Source: Methanothrix sp. (GTDB lineage: Archaea; Halobacteriota; Methanosarcinia; Methanotrichales; Methanotrichaceae). From it: DNA of 16,675 nt. The position numbers were made by a program, and so were the translations under genes. The notes below the pieces were generated by a model. It was not told where the DNA came from. It did not search any database and was given only the letters and a program-made list of their open reading frames with translations. The DNA lies in the NCBI GenBank assembly GCA_028708055.1, contig JAQVZT010000020.1:1-16675 (forward strand), given 5' to 3'. Of this stretch, positions 7,601 through 14,820 are shown piece after piece; the stretch's first letter is position 1; each line of letters starts with the position of its first letter.

Positions 7601-10600
7601 CTGGAGCTTTGCACCTGCTGTGGCCTGGTGGATAAGCTTGCCTCTTGCCTTACCTAAAGCAAAACTCAGCGAGGATCAAACGCGATTCCTGCGCAAGCTT
7701 TCTCGCATGACATGGAAGTTCTTCGAGACGTTCGTGGGACCGGAAAGCTACTGGCTTCCGCCGGACAACTACCAGGAGGACCCGCGTTCAGTAATTGCAA
7801 ACGGCACCTCACCTACGAATATGGGTTTGTCTCTACTGGCAAACCTGGCAGCATACGACTTCGGCTATATCTCTGCAGGAAAACTGATAGATCGGAACGC
7901 TTCTGCTCTTCAGACAATGAAAAACCTGGAACGGTTTCAGGGCCACTTTTACAATTGGTACGATATCAAACGGCTAGAGCCAATGGCTCCAAGGTACATC
8001 TCGACTGTCGATAGCGGTAACCTGGCAGGTCATCTGTTAACTTTGCAGCAGGGGCAAATCGAAATTATAGACCAGAAAATCCTGCCGGAACAGGTGTTTA
8101 GCGGTCTTCAGGATACGCTGCAGATAATTAGAGAAGCTGCTGCCGAGTCTGAAGACAGGGACCCAGGGAGAAATGAGCCCTCACAGATGCTTGCGCAGAT
8201 CGCTCTATTCTGTACGGAGCTGGAGAAGCCTCCCAGCAATCTTTCGGCAGCGTGGCAATTGCTGGACCGACAGGCAAAGGCCGTATCGTTGATGGCAGAC
8301 CGGCTGGGCTTCGAAGCGGACGCGAATCTATTATGGTGGACAGGATCTTATGAGATGCAGCTTCGGGACCATCTGCAGGATCTGATCAGCATGGCACCCT
8401 GGCTCATGTTGCCTATGTGGATTAAGGAGCACCCTCTCCCAGCGCAATTACCGGCGCATGGCTCGATACAGTCCTCAGAGCTGCAAGCCGAGCTGCTCGG
8501 ACTTATTGGAATTCCATTGCTGCGAGACATTCCAATGACTGCTCGGAAATTTATGCCCCTCGTAGATCAAATCAGCAGCTGGTATTGTGACGTTGACCGG
8601 CAAAATGAAGTAAATTGGCTGCAAGATCTTGGCCAAAAAATAGCTAAAGCGGAAAAACGCGCTGTCGAGAGGATTAACTTCATAAAGAGGCTATCAATCG
8701 ATTGCAGCGAACTAGCGGATATAGATTATGATTTCCTATTCGATAAATCGCGTCGGCTTCTGGCTATCGGCTACAATGTAGACGACTCCAAACGCGATGA
8801 AAACTGCTATGATCTCTTAGCATCAGAGGCGAGGCTGTGCAGCTATGTGGCAATTGCTCAGGGGCGACTTAAGCAGGAGCACTGGTTTGCTTTAGGACGC
8901 ATGCTCACCACAGCAGGCGGAGAGCAGGCTCTGCTTTCCTGGGGTGGGACCATGTTCGAGTATCTCATGCCTCTATTGATTATGCCGACTTATGAGGACA
9001 CCCTTCTCAATCAGACCTATCTCGGCACAGTCAAGCGGCAGATCGAATATGGGCAACAACGAGATGTTCCTTGGGGCATCTCGGAATCCGGCTATAACCT
9101 GATAGATATTAATCAGATCTACCAGTACCGAGCTTTCGGAGTTCCAGGCCTTGGATTTAAGCGTGGTCTGGCCAAAGACCTGGTAATAGCACCTTATGCC
9201 TCAGCTCTGGCCTTGATGGTTTCTCCACTGGAAGGTTGCATCAACCTGCAGCGAATGGCAGGCGAAGGCTATCTGGGAGAGTATGGCTTCTATGAGGCCA
9301 TAGATTACACACCATCACGTCTAACCCAGGATCAAAGAAGCGCAATTGTGCGATCCTTCATGTCCCATCACCAGGGCATGAGCTTTCTCTCTATGGCTTA
9401 TGTTTTATTAGACCGGCCAATGCAAAGGAGATTTATGGCCAATCTTATCTTCCAGGCCGCGGACCTTCTTCTTCAGGAACGGGCTCCCACTGCCCTGCCT
9501 TTCTATCCTCATGCTGCGGAAGCGTCGCCATCAATATGGAGAGCAGGCATGACGGCGAGTGAGAAGTCCAAGAGGATCGTCTATGATCCGAATAGCACTT
9601 CACCTGATGTGCATCTTCTCTCCAATGGCAATTACAGAGTGATGATCTCAGGCACTGGTGCAGGCTATAGCCGGTGGAAGGAACTCGCCATCACTCGTTG
9701 GCATGGAGATATTACCTGCGACAGTGATGGACAGTTCTTCTTTTTGCGCGACCTGGACAGCAATGATGTCTGGTCGGCAGGATATCAGCCTGTGTGCAAA
9801 GATACAGAGATTTATCAGGCCCAATTCCAGGGATCGAAGGCACAGCTTTGGTCAAAGGCTTTAGGGATTGATGCCAATACAGAAGTTGTCGTCTCGCCTG
9901 AGGACGACATCGAGCTGCGAAGCATCAGTCTCACCAATCGCTCATCGATAATACGGAAGATTGAGCTGACAAGTTATGCAGAGGTCGTTCTGACGACTCC
10001 TGCGGCTGATGCAACCCATCCGGCTTTTAGCAACCTATTCGTAGAGACAAAGATTCTGCCTAAAAGATCTGCGATATTATGCACTCGCCGACAAAGGTCC
10101 AGGGATGAGGAAACGCCCTGGATGCTGCATCAGATGGCGGCGGAGAAGGTCGATACAGACCTGATTTCTTTTGAGACGGATCGCACCAAATTCATAGGAA
10201 GAGGAAGGACTGTTGCCAATCCTGCGGCAATGACTGGAGCAATAGGCCTCTCAAATACTGATGGCTTCGTATTGGATCCGATAGTTTCCATCAGATGCAT
10301 TGTCACAATAGAGCCAGGAGAGACCTGCATGGTAAACTTCATCACGGGAATGGCAGAGACCCAAGAGCGGGCCAGTGAACTAATTGATAAATATAGTGAT
10401 GTTCGCATGGCAAAACGCGTCCACAGCCTTGCCTGGACTCACAATCAGATGATTAACCAGCAGCTCAACATCACAGATGCCGATATTAGTCTTTATATGC
10501 GTCTTGCCGGCGCAATAATTTATCCTTGCTCAAACTGGCGCGCAAGCTCCAGCGTCCTCTTGAGCAATCGGCTAGGCCAGTCCGGCCTGTGGGCTTTCGG

Positions 10601-13472
10601 CATATCGGGCGATATACCAATTGTCCTCCTTCGCATCAAAGACAGGTCTTGCATCGATCTGGCGCATCAGCTCCTGAGGGCTCACGCCTATTGGCAGATG
10701 ATGGGGATTGCAGTAGATCTGGTGATCTGGAATGAAGAAATCTCAGGCTATAGGCAGGAGCTCCAGGATGAGATTATGGGCCAGATCTCTGTTAGCACTG
10801 ACACCTGCGCTAAGAAGCTATCCGGAGGTGTTTTTTTAATACACACCGACCAGATCTCAGACGAAGCGGGAGTCCTGATACAAGCAGCAGCTCACGCCGT
10901 ATTCACCGATGACCTGGGAACACTTGAGGAGCAGCTCGAGCGTGAGAGCAGAATCTCGCCTGAAGTTCCTCTTTTAAAAGCGGAAAAGACAGTGCTGTCT
11001 GAGAACTACAAGGCGATCGAGTCTTTAGGTGGAGACCTGATATTCTTTAATGGTCTTGGCGGCTTCACAGAAGATGGACGCGAATATGTAATCAGGATAG
11101 CTCCAGGACAGACCACGCCGGCACCCTGGTCTAATGTGATTGCAAATCCCTATTTTGGGACGGTGATCTCAGAATGCGGCAGCGCATATACCTGGGGCGA
11201 GAACTCTCAACAATTCCGTTTAACCCCCTGGTTCAACGATCCGGTGAGCGATTGCAGCGGCGAAGCTCTCTACATTCGAGATGATGAGAACGGAGAATTC
11301 TGGTCGCCAACTGCCATGCCTGCCCGCGGCAAGACGCCTTACAGCTGCAGGCACGGTTTCGGCTATAGCGTCTTCGAGCATAAAGAGAACGGGATTGCAT
11401 CCGAGCTGTGGGTATATGTGGCAGTAGACGCTCCCATAAAGTTTTGCGTCCTGAAGGTTCGCAATGAGTCCGATGTGCCCCGTCGGCTTTCTGTGACCGA
11501 TTATCTCGAGCTGTTATTGGGAGAGATTCGCTCCAAGACACAGATGCATGTAGTTACACAGATTGATGCAAAGACGGGTGCCTTCTTTGCCAGAAACCCG
11601 TACAACACGGATTTTCCGGGAAGGATTATGTTCATGGATGTGAACATGGAAATAAGCAGCTTCACAGGTGATCGGACTGAATTCCTGGGACGAAACGGCA
11701 ACATCGTCAGACCTGCGGCGCTAATACAAGAACGACTTTCCAACAGAGCCGGTGCGGCCATGGACCCATGTGCAGCACTGCAGGTTAAAATCGCTCTGGC
11801 TGAGGGGCAGGAGAGCGAGATCGTCTTCACCTGCGGAACCGGGCGAGATGAGAAAGATGCACGCCGCCTGATCAAACGTTTTCGCGGGTCGGCTCCTGCC
11901 CAGATGTCACTGGAGCAGGTTTGCAGCTACTGGAACCGCACCCTTGGCATCATGCAGGTAGAGACTATGGACAAGGCCCTTGATGTGCTCACGAATGGCT
12001 GGCTTCTCTATCAGACACTAGCCTGTCGAATGTGGGCGCGCAGCGGATACTATCAATCAAGCGGAGCCTACGGCTTCAGGGATCAGTTGCAGGATGCAAT
12101 GGCTCTGGTTTACGCAGAGCCGAAGCTTTTCCGCGATCACCTCCTCTGCTGTGCAGCCCATCAGTTCGTGGAAGGAGACGTCCTGCACTGGTGGCACACG
12201 CCATCGGGACGCGGCGTGCGCACGCATAGTTCCGATGATCGTCTCTGGCTGCCTCTGGCAGTTCACCGCTATGTCAAAGCAACTGGAGACATTGGTGTGC
12301 TCGACGAGCGTATCAACTTCGTCATGGGCCGGCCACTGAGGCCTGAAGAGGAGGCGTATTATGATCTGCCGGCCTGGTCTGATGAGTCGGGATCCCTTTA
12401 CGAGCACTGTGTTAGAGCCATTCAGAGGAGTTTGCAGTTTGGTCAGCATGGCCTGCCGCTCATGGGGACGGGAGATTGGAACGACGCTATGAACCGCGTT
12501 GGCTACCAGGGAACGGGGGAAAGCATTTGGATGGCCTTCTTCCTTTATGATGTGCTCAGCAAATTCGAAGAAATTGCCATGATGCGCAACGATGAAACAT
12601 TCGCAGGTCTATGCCGCAGCGAGTCCTCTGATCTGCGCCGGAAGATCGAAGAGTTCGGGTGGGATGGCCATTGGTATCTGCGCGCATACTTCGATAACGG
12701 AGAGACACTCGGATCCTCGGCCAATTCTGAGTGCAGGATTGATTCCATTCCTCAGAGCTGGTCGGTTCTCTCTGGGGCCGCAGATCTGGAAAGATCAAAG
12801 GAGGCGATGGAACAGGTGAATCGTCTTCTTGTCAATCGGGATGCTTCGCTGATAAAACTACTGGAGCCACCCTTCGATAAGTCCGACTCAGATCCCGGCT
12901 ACATTAAAGGCTACATTCCGGGGGTGAGGGAGAATGGCGGGCAGTATACTCATGCCGCGATATGGGCAGTTATGGCATTTGCGGCTCTGGGCGACAGCAG
13001 CAGAGCCTGGGAGCTATTGTCTATTATAAACCCTATTAACCATGGCTCGACCCCGGAAGAGATTGAGGTCTACAGGGTTGAGCCATACGTCGTAGCTGCA
13101 GATGTATATGCCCTTGTGCCGCACACCGGACGAGGCGGATGGACATGGTACACAGGAGCTGCTGGCTGGATGTATCGCCTCATCGTAGAATCGCTGCTTG
13201 GAGTGAGGATGGAGGTTGATAGACTGAGCTTTTCCCCCTGTCTTCCTGATGGCTGGAAGTCGTTTCGCCTGCATTACCGCTACCGTGAGACTTTTTACCA
13301 TATCACGGTTAAGCGAGTGGAGAATGGATCAGACTTGGTAGGTGTGACGATTGACGGTCTGGCGCAGAGCGACAAGACGGTACACCTGGTTGATGATCAA
13401 ATGGAGCATTTCGTAGAGGTCAATCTCGGAGGCCACCGGAAAAAGGAGCCTCCGAAAACATCATCTCAATGA
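4644..13472 (+). CDS. Cyclic beta-1,2-glucan synthase (NdvB/ChvB/Cgs family), complete, 2942 residues
   Basis: A giant membrane enzyme expected to polymerise glucose from UDP-glucose into beta-1,2-glucan, control its length and cyclise it. The N-terminal cytoplasmic region (1-415) has the family's helical sequences (DYSKDLPHMLKGPLAGYPR; GELWAVAIMLRLALIENLRR). About seven membrane segments follow: 422-442 and 455-479, then five between about 830 and 1004. The GT84 transferase domain lies between the two groups, with the DxD-type motif VDED (D638, D640), HDLLEG (751-756) and RRHRWIRGDWQ (783-793). The central cyclisation domain (glycoamylase-like, now classed GH189 as I recall) spans about 1026-1615 and has WGGTMFEY (1433-1440) and a SHHQGM motif. 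Two GH94-type regions start near 1656 and 2135. The second has HWWHTPSGRGVRTH (2515-2528), GDWND (2610-2614, general acid D2614) and HTGRGGWTWYTGAAG (2827-2841). The length is close to the about 2830 of rhizobial homologues, with no break. It starts at TTG behind AGGT; an in-frame TGA lies just upstream. Confidence 0.93.
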   Translation: MILSQNQIHRTLNRLKVRLDSNAFLSQYSSEQPLRSELFTTDQLMQHAKALAERHVIDPMPGRDLLLPRLSENEAILLQANELLAEAEASNQRISPASEWLLDNFYKIEEQIRMAKLHLPKDYSKDLPHMLKGPLAGYPRIYDIAKELILHVDGQVDEESLRTFVDAYQSKTILNLGELWAVAIMLRLALIENLRRISLRIAKIRIDRNLAGYWVDRVITTADTEPKNMIVVVADLARSEPPMTCAFVAEFARKLEGHSHALSLPLIWIEERLSEKGKTIGQMVQEDIQQETADKVSVGNNIKSFRFLESMDWREFVEETSAVEKALNMDFVGTFSQMDFATRDRYRHSVERIAKQSSHSEEEVALLAVRLARKNVEAKGSEDRSAHVGFYLIDKGLPELERAAGMSLPLKESLSRTIYQFPLLCYLGAITLVTAVTSAAIMSLANEPGSDRQMLFLTSVFLVICISSPAVGLVNWLATLLVRPHALPRMDFSSVIPEELRTLVVVPSVLTSIEKVEDLLEGLEVRYLANREKNLHFGLLTDLGDAPQEIVPKDEDLLLLALQGIDSLNKKYHDNIFFLFPRKRSWDPEEEIWRGYERKRGILGELNSLLRGGPKNSFSSIVGDLSILPCVKYVITVDEDTMMPYNSARMLVETMAHPLNLPRFDEHKKYVVEGYSILHPRLSSDMPEADRSRFVKLFGGEPGIDPYTREVSDVYQDIFGEGSFTGKGIYDVDAFSLSLGGRFPDNLILSHDLLEGSYARAALVSDVQFYEEYPYRYTTDVKRRHRWIRGDWQIASWLLTRVPGPGGLILDNPISALSRWKILDNLRRSLVTPAQILLLLSAWLLLSNPLFWTIVAVGSVLALPLLACIRATLNKSANLPMDKHLHFAGKAIVRYLAQAALSLTLIPYEAFFSLDAVVRTGGRMLFTHKRLLEWNSSSSSKNSGKNNLPGFYQSMWIAPALAVAMISYLLYQRPDVLYVVWPLLLSWSFAPAVAWWISLPLALPKAKLSEDQTRFLRKLSRMTWKFFETFVGPESYWLPPDNYQEDPRSVIANGTSPTNMGLSLLANLAAYDFGYISAGKLIDRNASALQTMKNLERFQGHFYNWYDIKRLEPMAPRYISTVDSGNLAGHLLTLQQGQIEIIDQKILPEQVFSGLQDTLQIIREAAAESEDRDPGRNEPSQMLAQIALFCTELEKPPSNLSAAWQLLDRQAKAVSLMADRLGFEADANLLWWTGSYEMQLRDHLQDLISMAPWLMLPMWIKEHPLPAQLPAHGSIQSSELQAELLGLIGIPLLRDIPMTARKFMPLVDQISSWYCDVDRQNEVNWLQDLGQKIAKAEKRAVERINFIKRLSIDCSELADIDYDFLFDKSRRLLAIGYNVDDSKRDENCYDLLASEARLCSYVAIAQGRLKQEHWFALGRMLTTAGGEQALLSWGGTMFEYLMPLLIMPTYEDTLLNQTYLGTVKRQIEYGQQRDVPWGISESGYNLIDINQIYQYRAFGVPGLGFKRGLAKDLVIAPYASALALMVSPLEGCINLQRMAGEGYLGEYGFYEAIDYTPSRLTQDQRSAIVRSFMSHHQGMSFLSMAYVLLDRPMQRRFMANLIFQAADLLLQERAPTALPFYPHAAEASPSIWRAGMTASEKSKRIVYDPNSTSPDVHLLSNGNYRVMISGTGAGYSRWKELAITRWHGDITCDSDGQFFFLRDLDSNDVWSAGYQPVCKDTEIYQAQFQGSKAQLWSKALGIDANTEVVVSPEDDIELRSISLTNRSSIIRKIELTSYAEVVLTTPAADATHPAFSNLFVETKILPKRSAILCTRRQRSRDEETPWMLHQMAAEKVDTDLISFETDRTKFIGRGRTVANPAAMTGAIGLSNTDGFVLDPIVSIRCIVTIEPGETCMVNFITGMAETQERASELIDKYSDVRMAKRVHSLAWTHNQMINQQLNITDADISLYMRLAGAIIYPCSNWRASSSVLLSNRLGQSGLWAFGISGDIPIVLLRIKDRSCIDLAHQLLRAHAYWQMMGIAVDLVIWNEEISGYRQELQDEIMGQISVSTDTCAKKLSGGVFLIHTDQISDEAGVLIQAAAHAVFTDDLGTLEEQLERESRISPEVPLLKAEKTVLSENYKAIESLGGDLIFFNGLGGFTEDGREYVIRIAPGQTTPAPWSNVIANPYFGTVISECGSAYTWGENSQQFRLTPWFNDPVSDCSGEALYIRDDENGEFWSPTAMPARGKTPYSCRHGFGYSVFEHKENGIASELWVYVAVDAPIKFCVLKVRNESDVPRRLSVTDYLELLLGEIRSKTQMHVVTQIDAKTGAFFARNPYNTDFPGRIMFMDVNMEISSFTGDRTEFLGRNGNIVRPAALIQERLSNRAGAAMDPCAALQVKIALAEGQESEIVFTCGTGRDEKDARRLIKRFRGSAPAQMSLEQVCSYWNRTLGIMQVETMDKALDVLTNGWLLYQTLACRMWARSGYYQSSGAYGFRDQLQDAMALVYAEPKLFRDHLLCCAAHQFVEGDVLHWWHTPSGRGVRTHSSDDRLWLPLAVHRYVKATGDIGVLDERINFVMGRPLRPEEEAYYDLPAWSDESGSLYEHCVRAIQRSLQFGQHGLPLMGTGDWNDAMNRVGYQGTGESIWMAFFLYDVLSKFEEIAMMRNDETFAGLCRSESSDLRRKIEEFGWDGHWYLRAYFDNGETLGSSANSECRIDSIPQSWSVLSGAADLERSKEAMEQVNRLLVNRDASLIKLLEPPFDKSDSDPGYIKGYIPGVRENGGQYTHAAIWAVMAFAALGDSSRAWELLSIINPINHGSTPEEIEVYRVEPYVVAADVYALVPHTGRGGWTWYTGAAGWMYRLIVESLLGVRMEVDRLSFSPCLPDGWKSFRLHYRYRETFYHITVKRVENGSDLVGVTIDGLAQSDKTVHLVDDQMEHFVEVNLGGHRKKEPPKTSSQ
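13426..13455 (+). repeat. 8-bp inverted repeat at the 3' end of the glucan synthase gene
   Basis: TCGGAGGC (13426-13433) and GCCTCCGA (13448-13455) are perfectly complementary around a 14-base loop. It lies inside the last codons. No T-run follows on either strand. Next to it, CATCAT-CTCA-ATGATG (13459-13474) forms a second small inverted repeat across the overlap of the two convergent stop codons. It may help end transcription or protect the 3' end. Confidence 0.5.
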
Positions 13473-13801
13473 TGAGGTGGTATGAACTTCCTTCTGCTAT
13501 TGACATATTCGGTTTTCTGAAGCTCTTTGACAATATGGGCCGCGTCGACATTATACTTGATATATGCTTTGCCATCCACCTCATCTATGTGGATCAGGCC
13601 ATAATCCACCAGTTTCTCTAAAACTCTTAATATCTGTTCTTCAGAAAGCCCGTCCTTCTTGGAGTAGTTTATGACTTCTGACTTGGTGCTCTGGGCATAG
13701 GGATCAGCCTTGCTTCCCAGGCTCCACATGTCTATGATTCGGCCAAATACCTTTTTCTCTTCCACATCCAGATCTTTTTCGGTTAAAACAATGCCAGTCA
13801 A
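13466..13801 (-). CDS. Small winged-helix-like protein, 111 residues, possible transcriptional regulator
   Basis: The predicted order of elements suggests a winged helix-turn-helix: a helix near 39-49 (TKSEVINYSKKD), a recognition-like helix at 53-68 (SEEQILRVLEKLVDYG), and a short beta wing at 70-83 (IHIDEVDGKAYIKYN). The N-terminal part (LTEKDLDVEEKKVFGRIIDMW) is helical. There is no signal peptide or effector domain. I do not recognise a named family, and the DNA-binding role is inferred from pattern only. The TTG start at 13801 is set by AGGAGG eight bases upstream; the nearby ATG is out of frame and stops at once. Its last codons overlap the convergent glucan synthase by 7 bases, and it lies between units sharing the repeated element. 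Confidence 0.75.
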   Translation of the reverse strand: MTGIVLTEKDLDVEEKKVFGRIIDMWSLGSKADPYAQSTKSEVINYSKKDGLSEEQILRVLEKLVDYGLIHIDEVDGKAYIKYNVDAAHIVKELQKTEYVNSRRKFIPPHH

Positions 13802-13809
13802 TTCATCTG

Positions 13810-13815
13810 CCTCCT
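13810..13815 (-). promoter_or_regulatory. Ribosome binding site deciding the TTG start at 13801
   Basis: On the minus strand AGGAGG lies eight bases before TTG. It is a near-perfect Shine-Dalgarno match. Confidence 0.75.
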
Positions 13816-13876
13816 ATTCAGGATGATTCTCTTTGCCACAACTTGGATTTTCCTTTGATTGAAGTCTTGGACATTG

Positions 13877-13884
13877 TATATTAA
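13877..13884 (-). promoter_or_regulatory. Possible TATA box for the winged-helix-like gene
   Basis: On the minus strand TTAATATA lies about 75 bases before the TTG start, which would leave a leader of about 50 bases. It rests on the base match alone. Confidence 0.35.
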
Positions 13885-13993
13885 CTTATTTTATGATCCA
13901 GGTAATCAGAGAATTTGCGGGGAATCGCCGAATTTAAGGGAGAATTGTCAACTATTGCAAAGCTCAGCATTTCAAAACCTTACGTGTCTAAAA

Positions 13994-14036
13994 ATTTAGA
14001 TACCAAAAGCTTTTTATCCAATAACATCCTATTAGA
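13994..14036 (+). promoter_or_regulatory. Shared promoter-like element, copy 2 (before the LEA-like/DUF1328 unit)
   Basis: The core 14001-14036 reads TACCAAAAGCTTTTTAT, one base, then CAATAACATCCTATTAGA. It matches copy 3 at 31 of 36 positions and copy 1 at 30 of 36. The palindrome AAAAGCTTTT (14005-14014) is shared with copy 3. No better TATA box lies upstream, so the CTTTTTAT core is the likely TATA element. The distance from its end to the ATG at 14066 is 29 bases, nearly the 30 bases seen in copy 3. Confidence 0.7.
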
Positions 14037-14065
14037 CTTTAGATTATAAAATGGAGAATCAAAAA

Positions 14066-14359
14066 ATGACAAATGAAAATTTAGAGAAGGCGAAAGCTGA
14101 TACTAAGAAAGTCATGTCCGATTTAGGAAACAAGCTATCACATGCAAAGGCGGATGTAAAGGCTGATATAGAAAAAGCAAAGGCAAAATTTGGGCATGAT
14201 GATGAGCTGGGGAAGAAGGCGGCTTATGCAAAGGCTGACATTAAAGCTGATGCAGAGAAAGCAAAGGCTGATGTCGAGAATGTATTGGCACATGCAAAGG
14301 CTGATGCTGAAAAGGGAAAAGCCGAAATAGGAAAAATGATGAATGATGCATTGAAATGA
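14066..14359 (+). CDS. Lys/Ala-rich repetitive helical protein, LEA-like
   Basis: A 97-residue hydrophilic protein made almost only of Ala, Lys, Asp, Glu and a few hydrophobics, with no Cys, Trp or Pro. Related segments recur: HAKADVKADIEKAKAKF (26-42), YAKADIKADAEKAKADV (54-70) and HAKADAEKGKAEIGK (76-90). The pattern predicts a long amphipathic helix or coiled coil, like group 3 LEA or apolipoprotein-type stress proteins that protect membranes or proteins during water loss. This is similarity of composition, not proven homology. The start at 14066 is preferred because GGAG (14053-14056) lies nine bases upstream and the spacing from the shared promoter element matches that of the secreted-protein gene; the in-frame ATG at 14051 would add five residues. 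A DUF1328 gene follows 47 bases later and is probably cotranscribed. Confidence 0.8.
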   Translation: MTNENLEKAKADTKKVMSDLGNKLSHAKADVKADIEKAKAKFGHDDELGKKAAYAKADIKADAEKAKADVENVLAHAKADAEKGKAEIGKMMNDALK

Positions 14360-14406
14360 ACAAAGCAGTTTCAGAACCATAATCAATTTTTCGGTGGTGT
14401 AAAGAA

Positions 14407-14604
14407 ATGGTGGACTTGCTCTATTTGGCAGTAGTGTTCTTTGCAATAGCTCTGATACTTGGAATAATGGGTGTACGTGGTGCAGGCATATCAATGGATA
14501 TTGCCAAATGGCTGATAATTGTATTCATCATCCTGGCAGTATTATCGCTTATCTTTGGTGGTTCATTCCATATGGCGACATTGCAGCTGGGAATTTGGAG
14601 CTGA
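14407..14604 (+). CDS. DUF1328 family small membrane protein (YtjA-like)
   Basis: A 65-residue protein with two membrane helices (about 4-21 and 33-50) joined by a short Gly-containing loop (MGVRGAGISMDIAKW), ending the second helix with SLIFGG. This arrangement and the LxxIFGG end match DUF1328, a family of short inner-membrane proteins seen in stress-related gene clusters of bacteria; its molecular role is unknown. The hydrophilic tail after residue 52 is short. GGTGGTG at 14393-14399 gives a ribosome binding site seven bases before the ATG. It follows the LEA-like gene closely, so the two may act together at the membrane. Confidence 0.82.
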   Translation: MVDLLYLAVVFFAIALILGIMGVRGAGISMDIAKWLIIVFIILAVLSLIFGGSFHMATLQLGIWS

Positions 14605-14634
14605 ACCGAACAGGAAAGACGCAGCTGCTATTCT

Positions 14635-14682
14635 CAGAGTTTCAACAAATTTTTATAGAATATTACTCATTATTAAACTCTG
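14635..14682 (+). repeat. 8-bp inverted repeat after the DUF1328 gene
   Basis: CAGAGTTT (14635-14642) and AAACTCTG (14675-14682) are perfectly complementary around a 32-base AT-rich loop. It lies about 30 bases past the stop and could serve as a weak terminator, with T-rich sequence inside and after it. Confidence 0.35.
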
Positions 14683-14754
14683 TAGTCGTCTTGATTTTGC
14701 ATTTTGATTTATCAATTTTATATATGTAAAGCTTATGGACTTTAAATACCATGA

Positions 14755-14790
14755 TACCAAAAGCTTTTTATGCGATTGCATCTTATTAGA
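14755..14790 (+). promoter_or_regulatory. Shared promoter-like element, copy 3 (before the secreted Tyr/Thr-rich protein)
   Basis: It matches copy 2 at 31 of 36 bases without gaps and includes AAAAGCTTTTTATG and the end TATTAGA. It ends 30 bases before the ATG at 14821. A more classical TATA box, TTTTATATAT at 14716-14725, lies upstream; if that is the true box, the shared element lies in or near the transcript start region instead. Confidence 0.65.
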
Positions 14791-14820
14791 ATGTGAAATT
14801 GCAAATAGTAGGTGTTAAAC

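Noticed and set aside
4769..13301. Many open frames of 60-180 codons on both strands inside the glucan synthase gene
   Set aside because: They are shadows of an unbroken 2942-codon gene whose domains cover its whole length.
14077..14340. DNA tandem repeat or CRISPR-like array in the Lys/Ala-rich gene
   Set aside because: The repetition follows codons of a repetitive helical protein; units differ in spacing and sequence and there are no spacers.
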